From: CALGLS01 sp045105695
Lineage (GTDB): Bacteria; Bacteroidota; Bacteroidia; Chitinophagales; Saprospiraceae
Direction of reading: 5' to 3'
Assembly (NCBI GenBank): GCA_045105695.1
Contig: JBGCDT010000293.1
Coordinates: forward strand, 1 to 15,867
DNA: 15,867 bases
The translations under genes and the position numbers were made by a program. The notes below the pieces were generated by a model. It was given only the letters and a program-made list of their open reading frames with translations, was not told where the DNA came from and did no database searches. Below, one piece after another: positions 8,801 to 14,685 of the stretch (positions are counted from its first letter, which is position 1; each line of letters starts with the position of its first letter).

Positions 8801-8977
8801 TGTTAGTGTATATCCACTCAAGTTGATATCAAAAAAGTCGTTGTTGTAGATTTCGATAAATTCGATAGAGTCGGGACTTCCGTCTGGAGAATTGTAGAAA
8901 ACTTCGTTGATAACCAACTGCGCATTTAGACTTAAGCAGCATAAGTAAAACAACGATGAAATAAGGATCTTCTTCAT
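5840..8977 (-). CDS. Secreted lamin-tail-domain scaffold with cupredoxin-like, Calx-beta and OB-like domains and T9SS tail
   Basis: A 1045-residue exported protein of unknown exact role. A signal peptide covers about residues 1-19 (MKKILISSLF..LNAQ). Three lamin-tail (LTD) domains follow, about 20-180, 188-350 and 458-622, each opening with a phrase such as LVINEVFYN or IIITEIMYH and containing the (D/E)-G-(I/V)-(E/Q)-(Y/F)-(D/E)-F pattern. A plastocyanin-like domain (about 364-453) sits between LTD2 and LTD3, a Calx-beta domain at about 628-746 ends in DIIDND, and an OB-fold-like beta region spans roughly 755-955. The C-terminus (970-1045, VYPNPAKEQL, ending TLKFVKN) is a T9SS type A sorting domain. 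LTD plus OB modules are known from extracellular nucleases such as ExeM, but no nuclease domain is present here. The copper site lacks one usual His. A structural or adhesive surface role is the most cautious inference. Confidence 0.87.
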   Translation of the reverse strand: MKKILISSLFYLCCLSLNAQLVINEVFYNSPDGSPDSIEFIEIYNNDFFDINLSGYTLTDGIEYDFPNINLAGGGYIVLTNDAEVLDAFFGVTGFEWSGSENLSNGGESIVIKDPFGDTIDSLTYDNDEPWPEPASGNGFSMELCGVDSDNSLPGNWFKSENETTASINNVSLKCTPGVVNSVCSPYVNELLFTEIFYNPPGGSGSDSLEYLELYNNGEESIPLDGFEITEGIQFEFPDEELDPGDFILITNNPDALRSTFGIPNGVQIWAYDSGELSNSDDEDIVLVDGNGVLIDEVRYDVTWPYNPLADGDGYSLELCDLNANNLLPQNWKLSSTYAGFEIGVKSIFCSPASDNSPCPTADHVITVNDDNSFTPNSVIIFAGETVEWQLPHQGLHNINGLQSVFNSNPESFFSGEPVAGPWTFSHTFTEEGINQYRCDENFQQGMTGTVTVVAPPYNDIIITEIMYHQPGGDDNYDFVEFYNRSNQIVDLDNYYFADGVEYEFNNISMDPGEYLVVTKDAEAFKDAFGVDAFEWTNGGLNNNGEIITFSSGVELIDIIEFDDDAPWPEIADGEGASIMLCDPESDNNNPFNWRFSTTQTNVATSANPNLYIHATPGAANDSCSTLPSIFFGEDIPVSVSEGVDSFTIKFKMANLGTELEAFVDVVVEGGSTAEGGGIDFELEETTIDFDPDDFGVTTIGRLKIYVNDDTEQEFTERIVIRLQNPQNATLATIGTASIDIIDNDGFNPNLYPDATIGTVTTVDNQGVTDSLGAVVALEGIVYGYNIYPGEDSTGIEFTLIDEVNKEDGIRIYKFNNEPNYEVIEGDKIKVYGYITQFDGLTQLIPDEIELVSQGNALFEADTIFTGPITEAEESKLISLKGLHFDGCQNVGEARNCFVEADNGEVYLMRIDDDTDVVGSGDFPLYFNATGIGSQIDPGTAPYNAGYMFMPRYNTDIETIVSSTKEVDNNLNITVYPNPAKEQLSIYSDVALEQIIVSNMLGQVLSVQTADRFNNQLNIQNLTPGCYLLTCIHQDKMKTLKFVKN

Positions 8978-9007
8978 TATTCTGAATTTGAAAAGGGATT
9001 ATGATTT

Positions 9008-9038
9008 CAATATATGCCCTTGTGGGCAAGTGTTCAAT
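9008..9038 (-). promoter_or_regulatory. Candidate promoter of the lamin-tail gene with an internal inverted repeat
   Basis: On the minus strand ATTG is followed after 20 bases by TATATTG, close to the Bacteroidota TTTG-N19..21-TAnnTTTG pattern but one T short in the -7 box. Between the boxes lies TGCCC-TTGT-GGGCA (9015-9028), a perfect 5-base inverted repeat that could serve as an operator. The start codon is about 30 bases downstream. Confidence 0.35.
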
Positions 9039-9219
9039 TTATATTAACAAAGTATATATGTAATAATCTTGCCGAAATTATGATTCAGTCTAAGCTAGCC
9101 AAATACAAAACAGGACTGTCCCTGCCCACTGTTGAATTACAGGGAAGACATAGTTGTTTTCTATACTTGGTTTTAAAAAAGTTGGTTAGGTTTGAGCGGG
9201 GCGAGTTTGGGCTCGAGTA

Positions 9220-9251
9220 GTTATATTTTATGCAAATATAACACTCTTTTT
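9220..9251 (+). terminator. AT-rich palindrome followed by a T-run (terminator or operator)
   Basis: GTTATATTT (9220-9228) and AAATATAAC (9234-9242) are perfect reverse complements around TATGC. On the plus strand the palindrome is followed by ACTC and six Ts. No established plus-strand gene precedes it, so it may end an unrecognised transcript, serve as a weak terminator for rmuC read from the other strand, or be a protein-binding site. Confidence 0.35.
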
Positions 9252-9309
9252 TAATGAGAACGGAAACTTAACGTAAAATGGAAATTAAGGTTTACTGCTA
9301 ATCGTAGAA

Positions 9310-10638
9310 CTAAAGATTGTCTTTATTCACTAGATCGCTTGGTAAAGCCTTCGTTGTTTTGGCTCCCAGCTCCTTAATTTTTTCAGCCCGACCAATCAAT
9401 GTATCTCCCTTTTTAGAGGAAGTGGTGAGTTTGTTCATCGCATCATCATAGGCTGTCCTTGCAGAGTCAAGTCGATTACCGATGGTTTTTAGGTCTGTTA
9501 CGAAATTACAGAATTTGTCATAAAGCTTTCCACTCTGACGAGCAATCTCTAGTACAGAACGCTTTTGCTTGTCTTGCTTCCAGATGAAGGAAACCGTTCG
9601 CATAGTCGCTAGTAAAGTAGAGGTAGTCACCAATACAATATTCCGATCCAAGGCTTCCGTAAATAACTTATTGTCCTTTTGAATCGCTGTCGTAAACGCA
9701 GGTTCAATAGGAACAAACAAAAGTAAATAATCTGGCGAATTGATCTGATAGAGATGCTGATAGTTTTTACCAGACAAATCTTTGATGTGCTTTCGGATGC
9801 TATCTACGTGGGACTTGAGGTGTATCTCTTTTTGGTCTTCGTTTTCGCTATTGAAAAAACGTTCATAAGCTACTAGCGACACCTTGGAATCAATGACCAA
9901 ATGTTTATCTCCTGGTAGGTTGATAATAAAATCGGGACGTTTCTCTTTGCCTTCGTCATCTTTGTAAGAGGATTGGGTCGTGAAGTGAATGTCTTTGTTC
10001 AGACCTGCTTTTTCAAGTAGCATTTCGAGGCGGATTTCGCCCCAGTCACCCTGGGCTTTAGAATCTCCTTTTAGTGCAGAGACTAAGTTGTTCGCGTCCT
10101 GACTGAGTTGCAAATTCAAATCTCTAAGTTGTTCTATTTCTTTTCGTAGGGAGACCTTATCCTTAGTTTCTTCGAGGTAGCGTTTTTCAATTCCAGATTC
10201 AAAGTCCTTTATTTTTTCCCGCAAAGGAAGTAGAATGTCTTGTAGTTGTTTTTCATTCTGCTGGGCAAATCGTTGAGATTTTTCTTCTAGTAGTCGATTT
10301 GCTACATTTTCAAATTCTAACTGAAAACGCTTTTGTAAATTTTCTACCTCAGATTTTTGCTCTAACAATCGCTCCTCAAGATGTATGCAATTCTGTTGTT
10401 TAGCAGAAAAGGCACTTGTCAATTCTCGAAGCTCTGATTCTTTTTCGACCAGATTGTCCTTGAGCAAATCCGTTTGTTGTAAAGCTGCTTCATGAACCGC
10501 TTTGTGTACATATTGCTCCACCACCTCCTCTGGTGTCAATACATTGGTGGAAGCGGTAAATTGATACTTCGCAATAAACCAGGCCACCAGCGCACCAAGC
10601 ACCAAACCAATAAATAGAAAAATGATTGACATCTCCAT
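9310..10638 (-). CDS. rmuC: DNA recombination protein RmuC
   Basis: RmuC-family proteins are membrane-anchored, coiled-coil, putative PD-(D/E)XK-type nucleases linked to limiting inverted-repeat recombination. With the ATG at 10638 the protein has 442 residues. A single N-terminal membrane helix (about 4-25, IIFLFIGLVLGALVAWFIA) is followed by a long Gln/Glu/Leu-rich coiled coil to about residue 180. The conserved RmuC core begins at KGDSKAQGDWGE (190-201) and continues through RPDFIINLPGD (234-244) and VIDSKVSLVAY (248-258), with Asp236, Asp250 and Lys252 as likely active-site residues. The open frame extends upstream to a TTG at 10677, but that codon lies inside or before a good -7 element (10665-10672), so it is not used. 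A second ATG at 10632 is an equally possible start. The gene is divergent from the DinB-like gene. Confidence 0.92.
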   Translation of the reverse strand: MEMSIIFLFIGLVLGALVAWFIAKYQFTASTNVLTPEEVVEQYVHKAVHEAALQQTDLLKDNLVEKESELRELTSAFSAKQQNCIHLEERLLEQKSEVENLQKRFQLEFENVANRLLEEKSQRFAQQNEKQLQDILLPLREKIKDFESGIEKRYLEETKDKVSLRKEIEQLRDLNLQLSQDANNLVSALKGDSKAQGDWGEIRLEMLLEKAGLNKDIHFTTQSSYKDDEGKEKRPDFIINLPGDKHLVIDSKVSLVAYERFFNSENEDQKEIHLKSHVDSIRKHIKDLSGKNYQHLYQINSPDYLLLFVPIEPAFTTAIQKDNKLFTEALDRNIVLVTTSTLLATMRTVSFIWKQDKQKRSVLEIARQSGKLYDKFCNFVTDLKTIGNRLDSARTAYDDAMNKLTTSSKKGDTLIGRAEKIKELGAKTTKALPSDLVNKDNL

Positions 10639-10664
10639 AGAAAGTGGGTTATTGTTGTTCGCCT

Positions 10665-10672
10665 CAAATATA
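10665..10672 (-). promoter_or_regulatory. -7 promoter element of rmuC
   Basis: The minus strand reads TATATTTG, a full match to the Bacteroidota TAnnTTTG consensus, 26 bases before the ATG at 10638. No clear TTTG box is present 19-21 bases upstream. Its position rules out the upstream TTG as the translation start. Confidence 0.5.
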
Positions 10673-10732
10673 AACAATTTATTTTTCGATTTTGCTATTT
10701 TTTGTTCTTTTCAAAATTCAATTAATAAAATT

Positions 10733-10740
10733 TATCTTCG
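10733..10740 (+). promoter_or_regulatory. Candidate -7 element of the DinB-like gene
   Basis: TATCTTCG matches TAnnTTTG at seven of eight positions and lies 17 bases before the ATG at 10758. It fits a short-leader transcript and supports that start over the upstream TTG at 10692. No TTG was found at ideal -33 spacing. Confidence 0.4.
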
Positions 10741-10757
10741 CACAAAATTTAATTATA

Positions 10758-11213
10758 ATGACTAGACATTTCGACTATCTTAAAACGACCAGAGCAAACC
10801 TACTGAAAGCTACCGCTGACCTCGATCTGGAAACGCTGAACAAGATTCCTAGCGGTTTCAATAACAATATTGCCTGGAATATGGCTCATTGCTTAGTAAC
10901 ACAGTATTTGTTATGCTATGGATTGTCTGGACAACCTCTTCCATTGGATTCAAAAATTGTTGACCGCTATCGTAAAGGTGCGAAACCTACAGAGCCAATG
11001 AGTGCCGAAGATTTAGCTTTTTTCCGAAAGGAACTAGAAAATTCCCCTGCTAAAATGGAAGCGGATTATAATGCGGGACTATTTACGGATTTCAAAGTAT
11101 ATCCAACAAGTTACAATGTCGAATTGCAATCTACAGAGGATGCCATTCGATTTAATAACATTCACGAAGGGCTACATCTTGGATATGTGATGGCTTTGAA
11201 AAGAGCAGTGTAA
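10758..11213 (+). CDS. DinB-like (DinB_2-type) four-helix-bundle metalloprotein
   Basis: A 151-residue protein resembling the DinB/YfiT-like superfamily, which comprises small four-helix bundles with a three-His metal site, some acting as thiol-dependent transferases or stress proteins. The likely metal ligands are His44 in WNMAHCL and His136 and His140 in NNIHEGLHLGYVMAL, the usual spacing of one His in helix 2 and a HxxxH pair in the last helix. The ATG at 10758 is chosen because it gives a family-typical N-terminus (MTRHFDYLKTTRANLLK) and follows a promoter-like TATCTTCG; the frame also runs back to a TTG at 10692, which would add an atypical hydrophobic extension overlapping that promoter. 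The gene stands alone, divergent from rmuC. The actual reaction is unknown. Confidence 0.8.
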   Translation: MTRHFDYLKTTRANLLKATADLDLETLNKIPSGFNNNIAWNMAHCLVTQYLLCYGLSGQPLPLDSKIVDRYRKGAKPTEPMSAEDLAFFRKELENSPAKMEADYNAGLFTDFKVYPTSYNVELQSTEDAIRFNNIHEGLHLGYVMALKRAV

Positions 11214-11440
11214 TCGTTTTCAGCCATTGGCTGTTGACCTTTTAGTTTTAAGTTCTTTCTGTCGAATTCATTAGCTGTAAACCAGTGTAGAAACGAAGTA
11301 CTAAAACACGATGGATTCGCAAACCATAGTTCTGGTTTTAAATAAAGTTTTCATTTTAATTAAAAAATCTGTTACTATTCCAAACTACATCGTATAAATA
11401 ATGTAATCAAGACCTTTTTAATCTATAAAACAAAAAAATT

Positions 11441-11995
11441 ATGTTAGACAAAATCATGGATATGGTTGGTGGTGAAGCCATCAGCGCAATGACTGAAAAA
11501 GCTGGAATTTCAACTGACCAGGCGAAGCAAATGCTACCTTTCGCTCAAGAGAGCTTACAAGAAGGAATGATGTCTCAGGTGACAAGTGGTAACCTAGACG
11601 GTGTTCTTGGGATGTTCAAAAACTTTGCAGGAGGTAATGCTTCTAATGATGGCTTATTCGGTAACATCCAGAATATGTTTGCAAAGAAAGTAATGACCAA
11701 CATGGGTATTCCTGAATCTATCGCAGGATTGGCTGCCAATTCTGGTTTGGTTTCAATCGTAGGAAATTTGACTTCTAAAATTAAAGGAGCTGGTGATACG
11801 GATGATATTGATGCAAGCAGCTTACTATCTGTTCTTGGACAAGGCGACGGCGCAGCAGGTTTGATGGGTAAAGCAGCGGGCCTTTTAGGTGGCTTGACTG
11901 GCGGTGGAGATGACAAGTCAGCTGATCAAGGTAATGACATGGGAGACAAACTAAAAGATGCTGCTAAAGATATGCTAGGCGGTTTCTTCAAGTAA
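11441..11995 (+). CDS. Conserved-looking Gly/Ala/Met-rich hypothetical protein (possibly DUF937/YidB-like)
   Basis: A 184-residue protein I cannot assign firmly. It has no signal peptide or Cys residues. The N-terminal half (1-118) is helical and rich in Met, Gly and Ala (MLDKIMDMVGGEAISAM; TDQAKQMLPFAQ at 25-36; NMGIPESIAGLAANSG at 87-102). The C-terminal half contains Gly/Leu blocks (AAGLLGGLTGGGDD, 145-158) and an acidic Asp-rich tail ending KDMLGGFFK. The layout recalls small DUF937/YidB-like proteins of Bacteroidota, but this is a style resemblance only. The ATG follows an A-rich leader (AAAACAAAAAAATT), usual for this phylum. A strong terminator begins about 55 bases past the stop, so it is probably a monocistronic, well-expressed cytoplasmic protein. 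Confidence 0.7.
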   Translation: MLDKIMDMVGGEAISAMTEKAGISTDQAKQMLPFAQESLQEGMMSQVTSGNLDGVLGMFKNFAGGNASNDGLFGNIQNMFAKKVMTNMGIPESIAGLAANSGLVSIVGNLTSKIKGAGDTDDIDASSLLSVLGQGDGAAGLMGKAAGLLGGLTGGGDDKSADQGNDMGDKLKDAAKDMLGGFFK

Positions 11996-12049
11996 TATAA
12001 AACTGTTTCTGAAAATGGTTATGAACTCTTTTGAGTTGTAAACCAAATT

Positions 12050-12097
12050 AAAAGGCGCACGTTGTCGGGAGTCCATCCTGCTACGATGCGTCTTTTT
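12050..12097 (+). terminator. Intrinsic terminator after the 184-residue hypothetical gene
   Basis: AAAAGGCGCA (12050-12059) pairs with TGCGTCTTTT (12087-12096), one pair being G.U, and a second inner stem CGGGA/TCCTG forms across GTCCA. The right arm runs into a five-T tail. Confidence 0.85.
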
Positions 12098-12287
12098 CAT
12101 TTGGATTCATGTGAAAGCAAGCTTGGATTTGTAAATCCTTGAACAACAATGCTAAGTGTATTACAAACACACTTAAACTCAGTTACAAAAATTCGGTATA
12201 ATTATTTTTTTATTAGCTTAACAAATTGTAAATCAGCTCTTTACCAATATAATTTTTTGTATGAGTGGATTTACAAGATATTAAGTT

Positions 12288-12295
12288 TAACTTTG
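12288..12295 (+). promoter_or_regulatory. -7 promoter element of the RRM gene, with about 100-base leader
   Basis: TAACTTTG is a full match to TAnnTTTG. No TTTG occurs 19-21 bases upstream (the nearest TTTTTTG is 28 bases away). If used, transcription would begin near 12302 and leave an unusually long leader before the ATG at 12405. Confidence 0.4.
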
Positions 12296-12404
12296 TACTG
12301 TTATTATGAGTTTTTAGGTTTCGTATTGATCCCAAATTAAGTTATTAAGTAAAGTTCTCTCGCTGCCCAATCACTCTTTTCTAGTATTTTTAAATTTTTT
12401 TGTA

Positions 12405-12767
12405 ATGAACATTTTTGTAGCAAAATTAAACTTCGACACTCGCGACGACGAGCTACGTGCTGCTTTTGAAGCGTACGGTGAAGTCGACTCGGTAAAAATT
12501 ATCACCGACAAATTTTCTGGTAAATCAAAAGGCTACGGCTTTGTTGAAATGGCCGATGATGAACAAGGTGCAGCTGCAGTAGAAGGTCTTAATGACACAG
12601 ATTTAGACGGTAGAACAATCGTCGTGAAAAAAGCGGAACCAAGAGAGAATAGAGACAGACGCGGCGGAGGCGGCGGAGGTGGATACAACCGTGGTGGCGG
12701 CGGAGGCGGCTATGGCGGTGGTGGATACGGCGGCGGAGGCGGCGGCGGTTACAACAACCGTTACTAG
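12405..12767 (+). CDS. RRM-domain RNA-binding protein with glycine-rich tail
   Basis: A 120-residue single-RRM protein of the small RNA-binding type seen in cyanobacteria and Bacteroidota, often cold-induced and thought to act as an RNA chaperone. RNP2 is IFVAKL (residues 3-8) and RNP1 is KGYGFVEM (42-49), carrying the aromatic residues Phe4, Tyr44 and Phe46 that stack on RNA bases. The RRM ends at about residue 78 and is followed by a basic hinge (RENRDRR) and a Gly/Tyr-rich tail (87-120) with RGG-like and GGYGGGG units, the sort of low-complexity tail that promotes RNA annealing or condensation. The tail is encoded by a GGC/GGT/GGA-rich tract of high GC content compared with its surroundings. 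The long AT-rich leader and the strong terminator suggest high, post-transcriptionally tuned expression; cold regulation is inferred, not seen. Confidence 0.93.
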   Translation: MNIFVAKLNFDTRDDELRAAFEAYGEVDSVKIITDKFSGKSKGYGFVEMADDEQGAAAVEGLNDTDLDGRTIVVKKAEPRENRDRRGGGGGGGYNRGGGGGGYGGGGYGGGGGGGYNNRY

Positions 12768-12782
12768 TCACAGTCGTAAATG

Positions 12783-12822
12783 AAAAAAGCCGCTTCGGGA
12801 GATTTCCCGGAGCGGCTTTTTT
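12783..12822 (+). terminator. Very strong bidirectional terminator between the RRM gene and miaA
   Basis: Arms 12783-12800 and 12805-12822 pair over 18 positions, one of them a G.U, around the tetraloop GATT. The stem starts with six As and ends with six Ts, so it can stop transcription from either side. Confidence 0.95.
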
Positions 12823-12912
12823 AGTTACTAAAACTTCACTCGGTTTTTGATTGTTCACTACAACTAAAACTGCTTTCGACCCCATATTAAATAGCGCGCT
12901 AGCTTTGCGTCT

Positions 12913-13809
12913 TTAATTTTTGATTTTCATTTTAATTAAATCTTCCTCTCCAGGTTCCACCCACTCCCAATGCTCCTGTCGTCTAAACCAAGTCAGTTGA
13001 CGCTTAGCATATCTTCGGCTATTCCTTTTGATGAGTTCGATGGCTGTTGGCAAATCATGTTTCCCATCGAAATAATCGAAGAGTTCAGAGTAGCCTACGG
13101 TTTGTAGCGCACGGTGACTTTTGTAGGGAAGTATTTTTCTTGCTTCCTCGACCAAGCCTGCTGCAATCATTTGGTCTACACGTTTATTGATGCGTTCGTA
13201 TAGAAGCTCACGGTCCATGTTCAGACAGAAGTAGTGAGGGATGAAAGGGCGTTCAGTTTTGTTTTTATTTAGAAAAGAAGAATAAGATTTTCCACTGCTT
13301 TCGCAAACCATTAGCGCGCGAAGCAATCTTCTGGAATTTTGTAAGTCTACTGTTAGCGCATATTCAGGGTCTGCTTTTTTTAGGGCTTCTTGCAAGCCAG
13401 TTAGCCCTTCGTCTTCATACAATTGATCTACCACCCCCCTAGCCTTCTCGGAAATATCTGGAAACTCATCTAAGCCTTCACATACTGCTTTTATGAACAA
13501 ACCAGAACCGCCAGCCATTACGGCTACATCTTGTTGGGAGAAAATTTCCTCCAGGGCTTTAAGTGCTTCTTTTTCATAGTCTGCCACGGTATAGGGATCA
13601 TTTATCGAAAGATTATTTACAAATAAATGTTTCGCCTGACTAAGCTCTTCAGTCGTAGGTTTAGCTGTACCAATGCTCATCTCTCTATAGAATTGTCGAC
13701 TATCTGCGGATAGAATCACGGTATTAAAGTGCTGAGCCAACTGAATGGCTAGATTAGTCTTTCCGCTGGCAGTCGGGCCGCCGATAATGATGAGGTGTTT
13801 ATTTTTCAA
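12913..13809 (-). CDS. miaA: tRNA dimethylallyltransferase MiaA
   Basis: MiaA transfers a dimethylallyl group to N6 of adenosine 37 in tRNAs reading codons that start with U, the first step to the ms2i6A modification. The 298-residue length is normal. The P-loop GPTASGKT is at residues 11-18, the substrate-binding SADSRQFYREMSIGTAKP at 34-51, followed by DPYTVADY (71-78), AGGSGLFIKA, NSRRLLRALMV, and the C-terminal VGYSELFDYF and RRYAKRQLTWFRR motifs. The start must be the TTG at 13809: the frame has a stop codon 12 bases upstream with no ATG between, and the first internal ATG (residue 44) would remove the P-loop. The gene converges on the RRM gene across a strong shared terminator and is divergent from the HExxH gene. 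Confidence 0.97.
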   Translation of the reverse strand: MKNKHLIIIGGPTASGKTNLAIQLAQHFNTVILSADSRQFYREMSIGTAKPTTEELSQAKHLFVNNLSINDPYTVADYEKEALKALEEIFSQQDVAVMAGGSGLFIKAVCEGLDEFPDISEKARGVVDQLYEDEGLTGLQEALKKADPEYALTVDLQNSRRLLRALMVCESSGKSYSSFLNKNKTERPFIPHYFCLNMDRELLYERINKRVDQMIAAGLVEEARKILPYKSHRALQTVGYSELFDYFDGKHDLPTAIELIKRNSRRYAKRQLTWFRRQEHWEWVEPGEEDLIKMKIKN

Positions 13810-13844
13810 TACTGGATCTATTTACGTTTAAGTTTGAATTTCGA

Positions 13845-13877
13845 TTTGAGAAGTTGTTTAAATTTTTCCTACTTTTG
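13845..13877 (+). promoter_or_regulatory. Bacteroidota-type promoter of the HExxH/PnuC unit
   Basis: TTTG (13845-13848) is followed after 21 bases by TACTTTTG (13870-13877), matching TTTG-N19..21-TAnnTTTG completely. Transcription would begin near 13884, leaving a leader of under 20 bases before the TTG start at 13901. This is the best promoter match in the window. Confidence 0.65.
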
Positions 13878-13900
13878 AAACGAACAAAGTATCATTTTTT

Positions 13901-14665
13901 TTGAAAAGAGAAAAAACAAATAGACTCAAATCGAAAATAGTATTTTCAGCTATCCTGCTGATTATCGGATACGTCGTTCTGCTGCATCTGCCTCAGGTAT
14001 TTATTTCCAAGCAGTTTGAATACAAATCGCTGCACATCCACTCCAATCAATCCTTAAAATTAGATGACGAAAGTAAAGCCGTACTGGATCTGGTTTTGGA
14101 AAACATCGGTTCTAGTGCCTATTATAAAATGGGACAAGAGCACCATCTCTTCTTTGTTCATGGAACCCTGTACGAAAAGATGGTTCGTTCGATTGGCTAC
14201 AAAAATATGGCTTTTGCTTTTATGGATAAGTCTATTTATTGCGCAAAGCCAGATTTTCTAACAAGATACTTACGTAGAAACAAAAACGAGTATGAAGTCA
14301 TGCATTTGGTACAAGTTATTAGTCATGAGTTGGTACACAATCAAATGTATGATATCCTCGGATTCAATGCGATTCGAAAACTAAAACCTTGGGTTCGAGA
14401 AGGCTATCCAGAGTACATTGCTTATGGCCAAATTCAGGATTCTGAGGATTACCAATTAGCTGATTTGTCAAAGAGAATAGCTTCGCGAAAAGATCCCCTT
14501 TGGGTAACCAATGAGTACGATTGCCTGACTAGCTATACCTATGCCATGGATCGTTTGCGAATGGAATTTGCCCTAGACATTCAACAATCAGATATTCAAA
14601 ACATAATGGAAATAAATTTAGCAGCAGCGGAAATCGATAAAACCATAGAACAACATTTTAAGTAA
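13901..14665 (+). CDS. Membrane-anchored putative zinc metallopeptidase (HExxH)
   Basis: A 254-residue protein with a basic N-terminus, one membrane helix (about 13-30, IVFSAILLIIGYVVLLHL) and a domain predicted outside the cytoplasm. HELVH (142-146) is a zinc-binding HExxH motif; downstream WVREGYPEYIAY (164-175) supplies Glu168 or Glu171 as a probable third ligand, the gluzincin-type arrangement seen in peptidase-MA-like proteins. I do not recognise the specific family. The start must be TTG: a stop codon lies 42 bases upstream in frame with no ATG between, and the first internal ATG would remove the membrane anchor. A consensus promoter sits just upstream. The transporter gene follows after 20 bases, so the two are probably one operon. 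Proteolytic activity is inferred from the motif only. Confidence 0.75.
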   Translation: MKREKTNRLKSKIVFSAILLIIGYVVLLHLPQVFISKQFEYKSLHIHSNQSLKLDDESKAVLDLVLENIGSSAYYKMGQEHHLFFVHGTLYEKMVRSIGYKNMAFAFMDKSIYCAKPDFLTRYLRRNKNEYEVMHLVQVISHELVHNQMYDILGFNAIRKLKPWVREGYPEYIAYGQIQDSEDYQLADLSKRIASRKDPLWVTNEYDCLTSYTYAMDRLRMEFALDIQQSDIQNIMEINLAAAEIDKTIEQHFK

Positions 14666-14685
14666 ATCCCACTAAAACACTTCTA

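Larger units (their letters stand above)
8978..9309. other. Intergenic region with promoter candidate, hairpins and an AT-rich palindrome
   Basis: This 332-base gap lies between the rmuC stop and the lamin-tail gene start, both on the minus strand. It holds a promoter candidate for the lamin-tail gene, a 6-base inverted repeat (TCCCTG..CAGGGA, around 9119-9145), an AT-rich 9-base palindrome near 9220-9242, and a weak 68-codon plus-strand reading frame (ATG at 9014) not accepted as a gene. No tRNA or recognised ncRNA was seen. Confidence 0.5.
11996..12404. other. Intergenic region: terminator of the upstream gene and long leader of the RRM gene
   Basis: No credible gene is present. It holds a small hairpin (AACTC-TTTT-GAGTT, 12024-12037), the terminator at 12050-12097, short inverted repeats (GGATTT-GT-AAATCC near 12126-12139; TAAGTGT..ACACTTA, 12153-12175), and a promoter-like TAACTTTG at 12288-12295. 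The rest is AT-rich. Confidence 0.55.

Noticed and set aside
9014..9220. Plus-strand 68-codon open frame with an ATG
   Set aside because: It has no recognisable domain and no clear promoter, and it overlaps the lamin-tail promoter. It is kept only as part of the intergenic finding.
11270..11345. Possible tRNA-like fold (AAACCAG..CTGGTTT with GATTCGC nearby)
   Set aside because: The arms do not form a cloverleaf and no anticodon stem or acceptor stem could be built.
11575..11916. Minus-strand 113-codon frame opposite the 184-residue hypothetical gene
   Set aside because: Pro/Ser/Ala-rich composition is what antisense of a Gly/Ala-rich gene gives; the plus-strand frame has a good leader and terminator.
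12149..12340. Plus-strand 63-codon open frame
   Set aside because: It is AT-rich with Tyr/Leu/Phe composition, contains the probable RRM promoter and has no family features.
12657..12765. Glycine-codon repeats in the RRM gene as a possible microsatellite or CRISPR-like array
   Set aside because: The units are irregular GGN codons encoding a normal Gly-rich RNA-binding tail; there are no constant repeats with unique spacers.
12892..12903. Palindrome TAGCGCGCTA before the miaA stop
   Set aside because: It is short, has no loop and lies between two convergent genes next to a strong terminator, so there is no sign of function.
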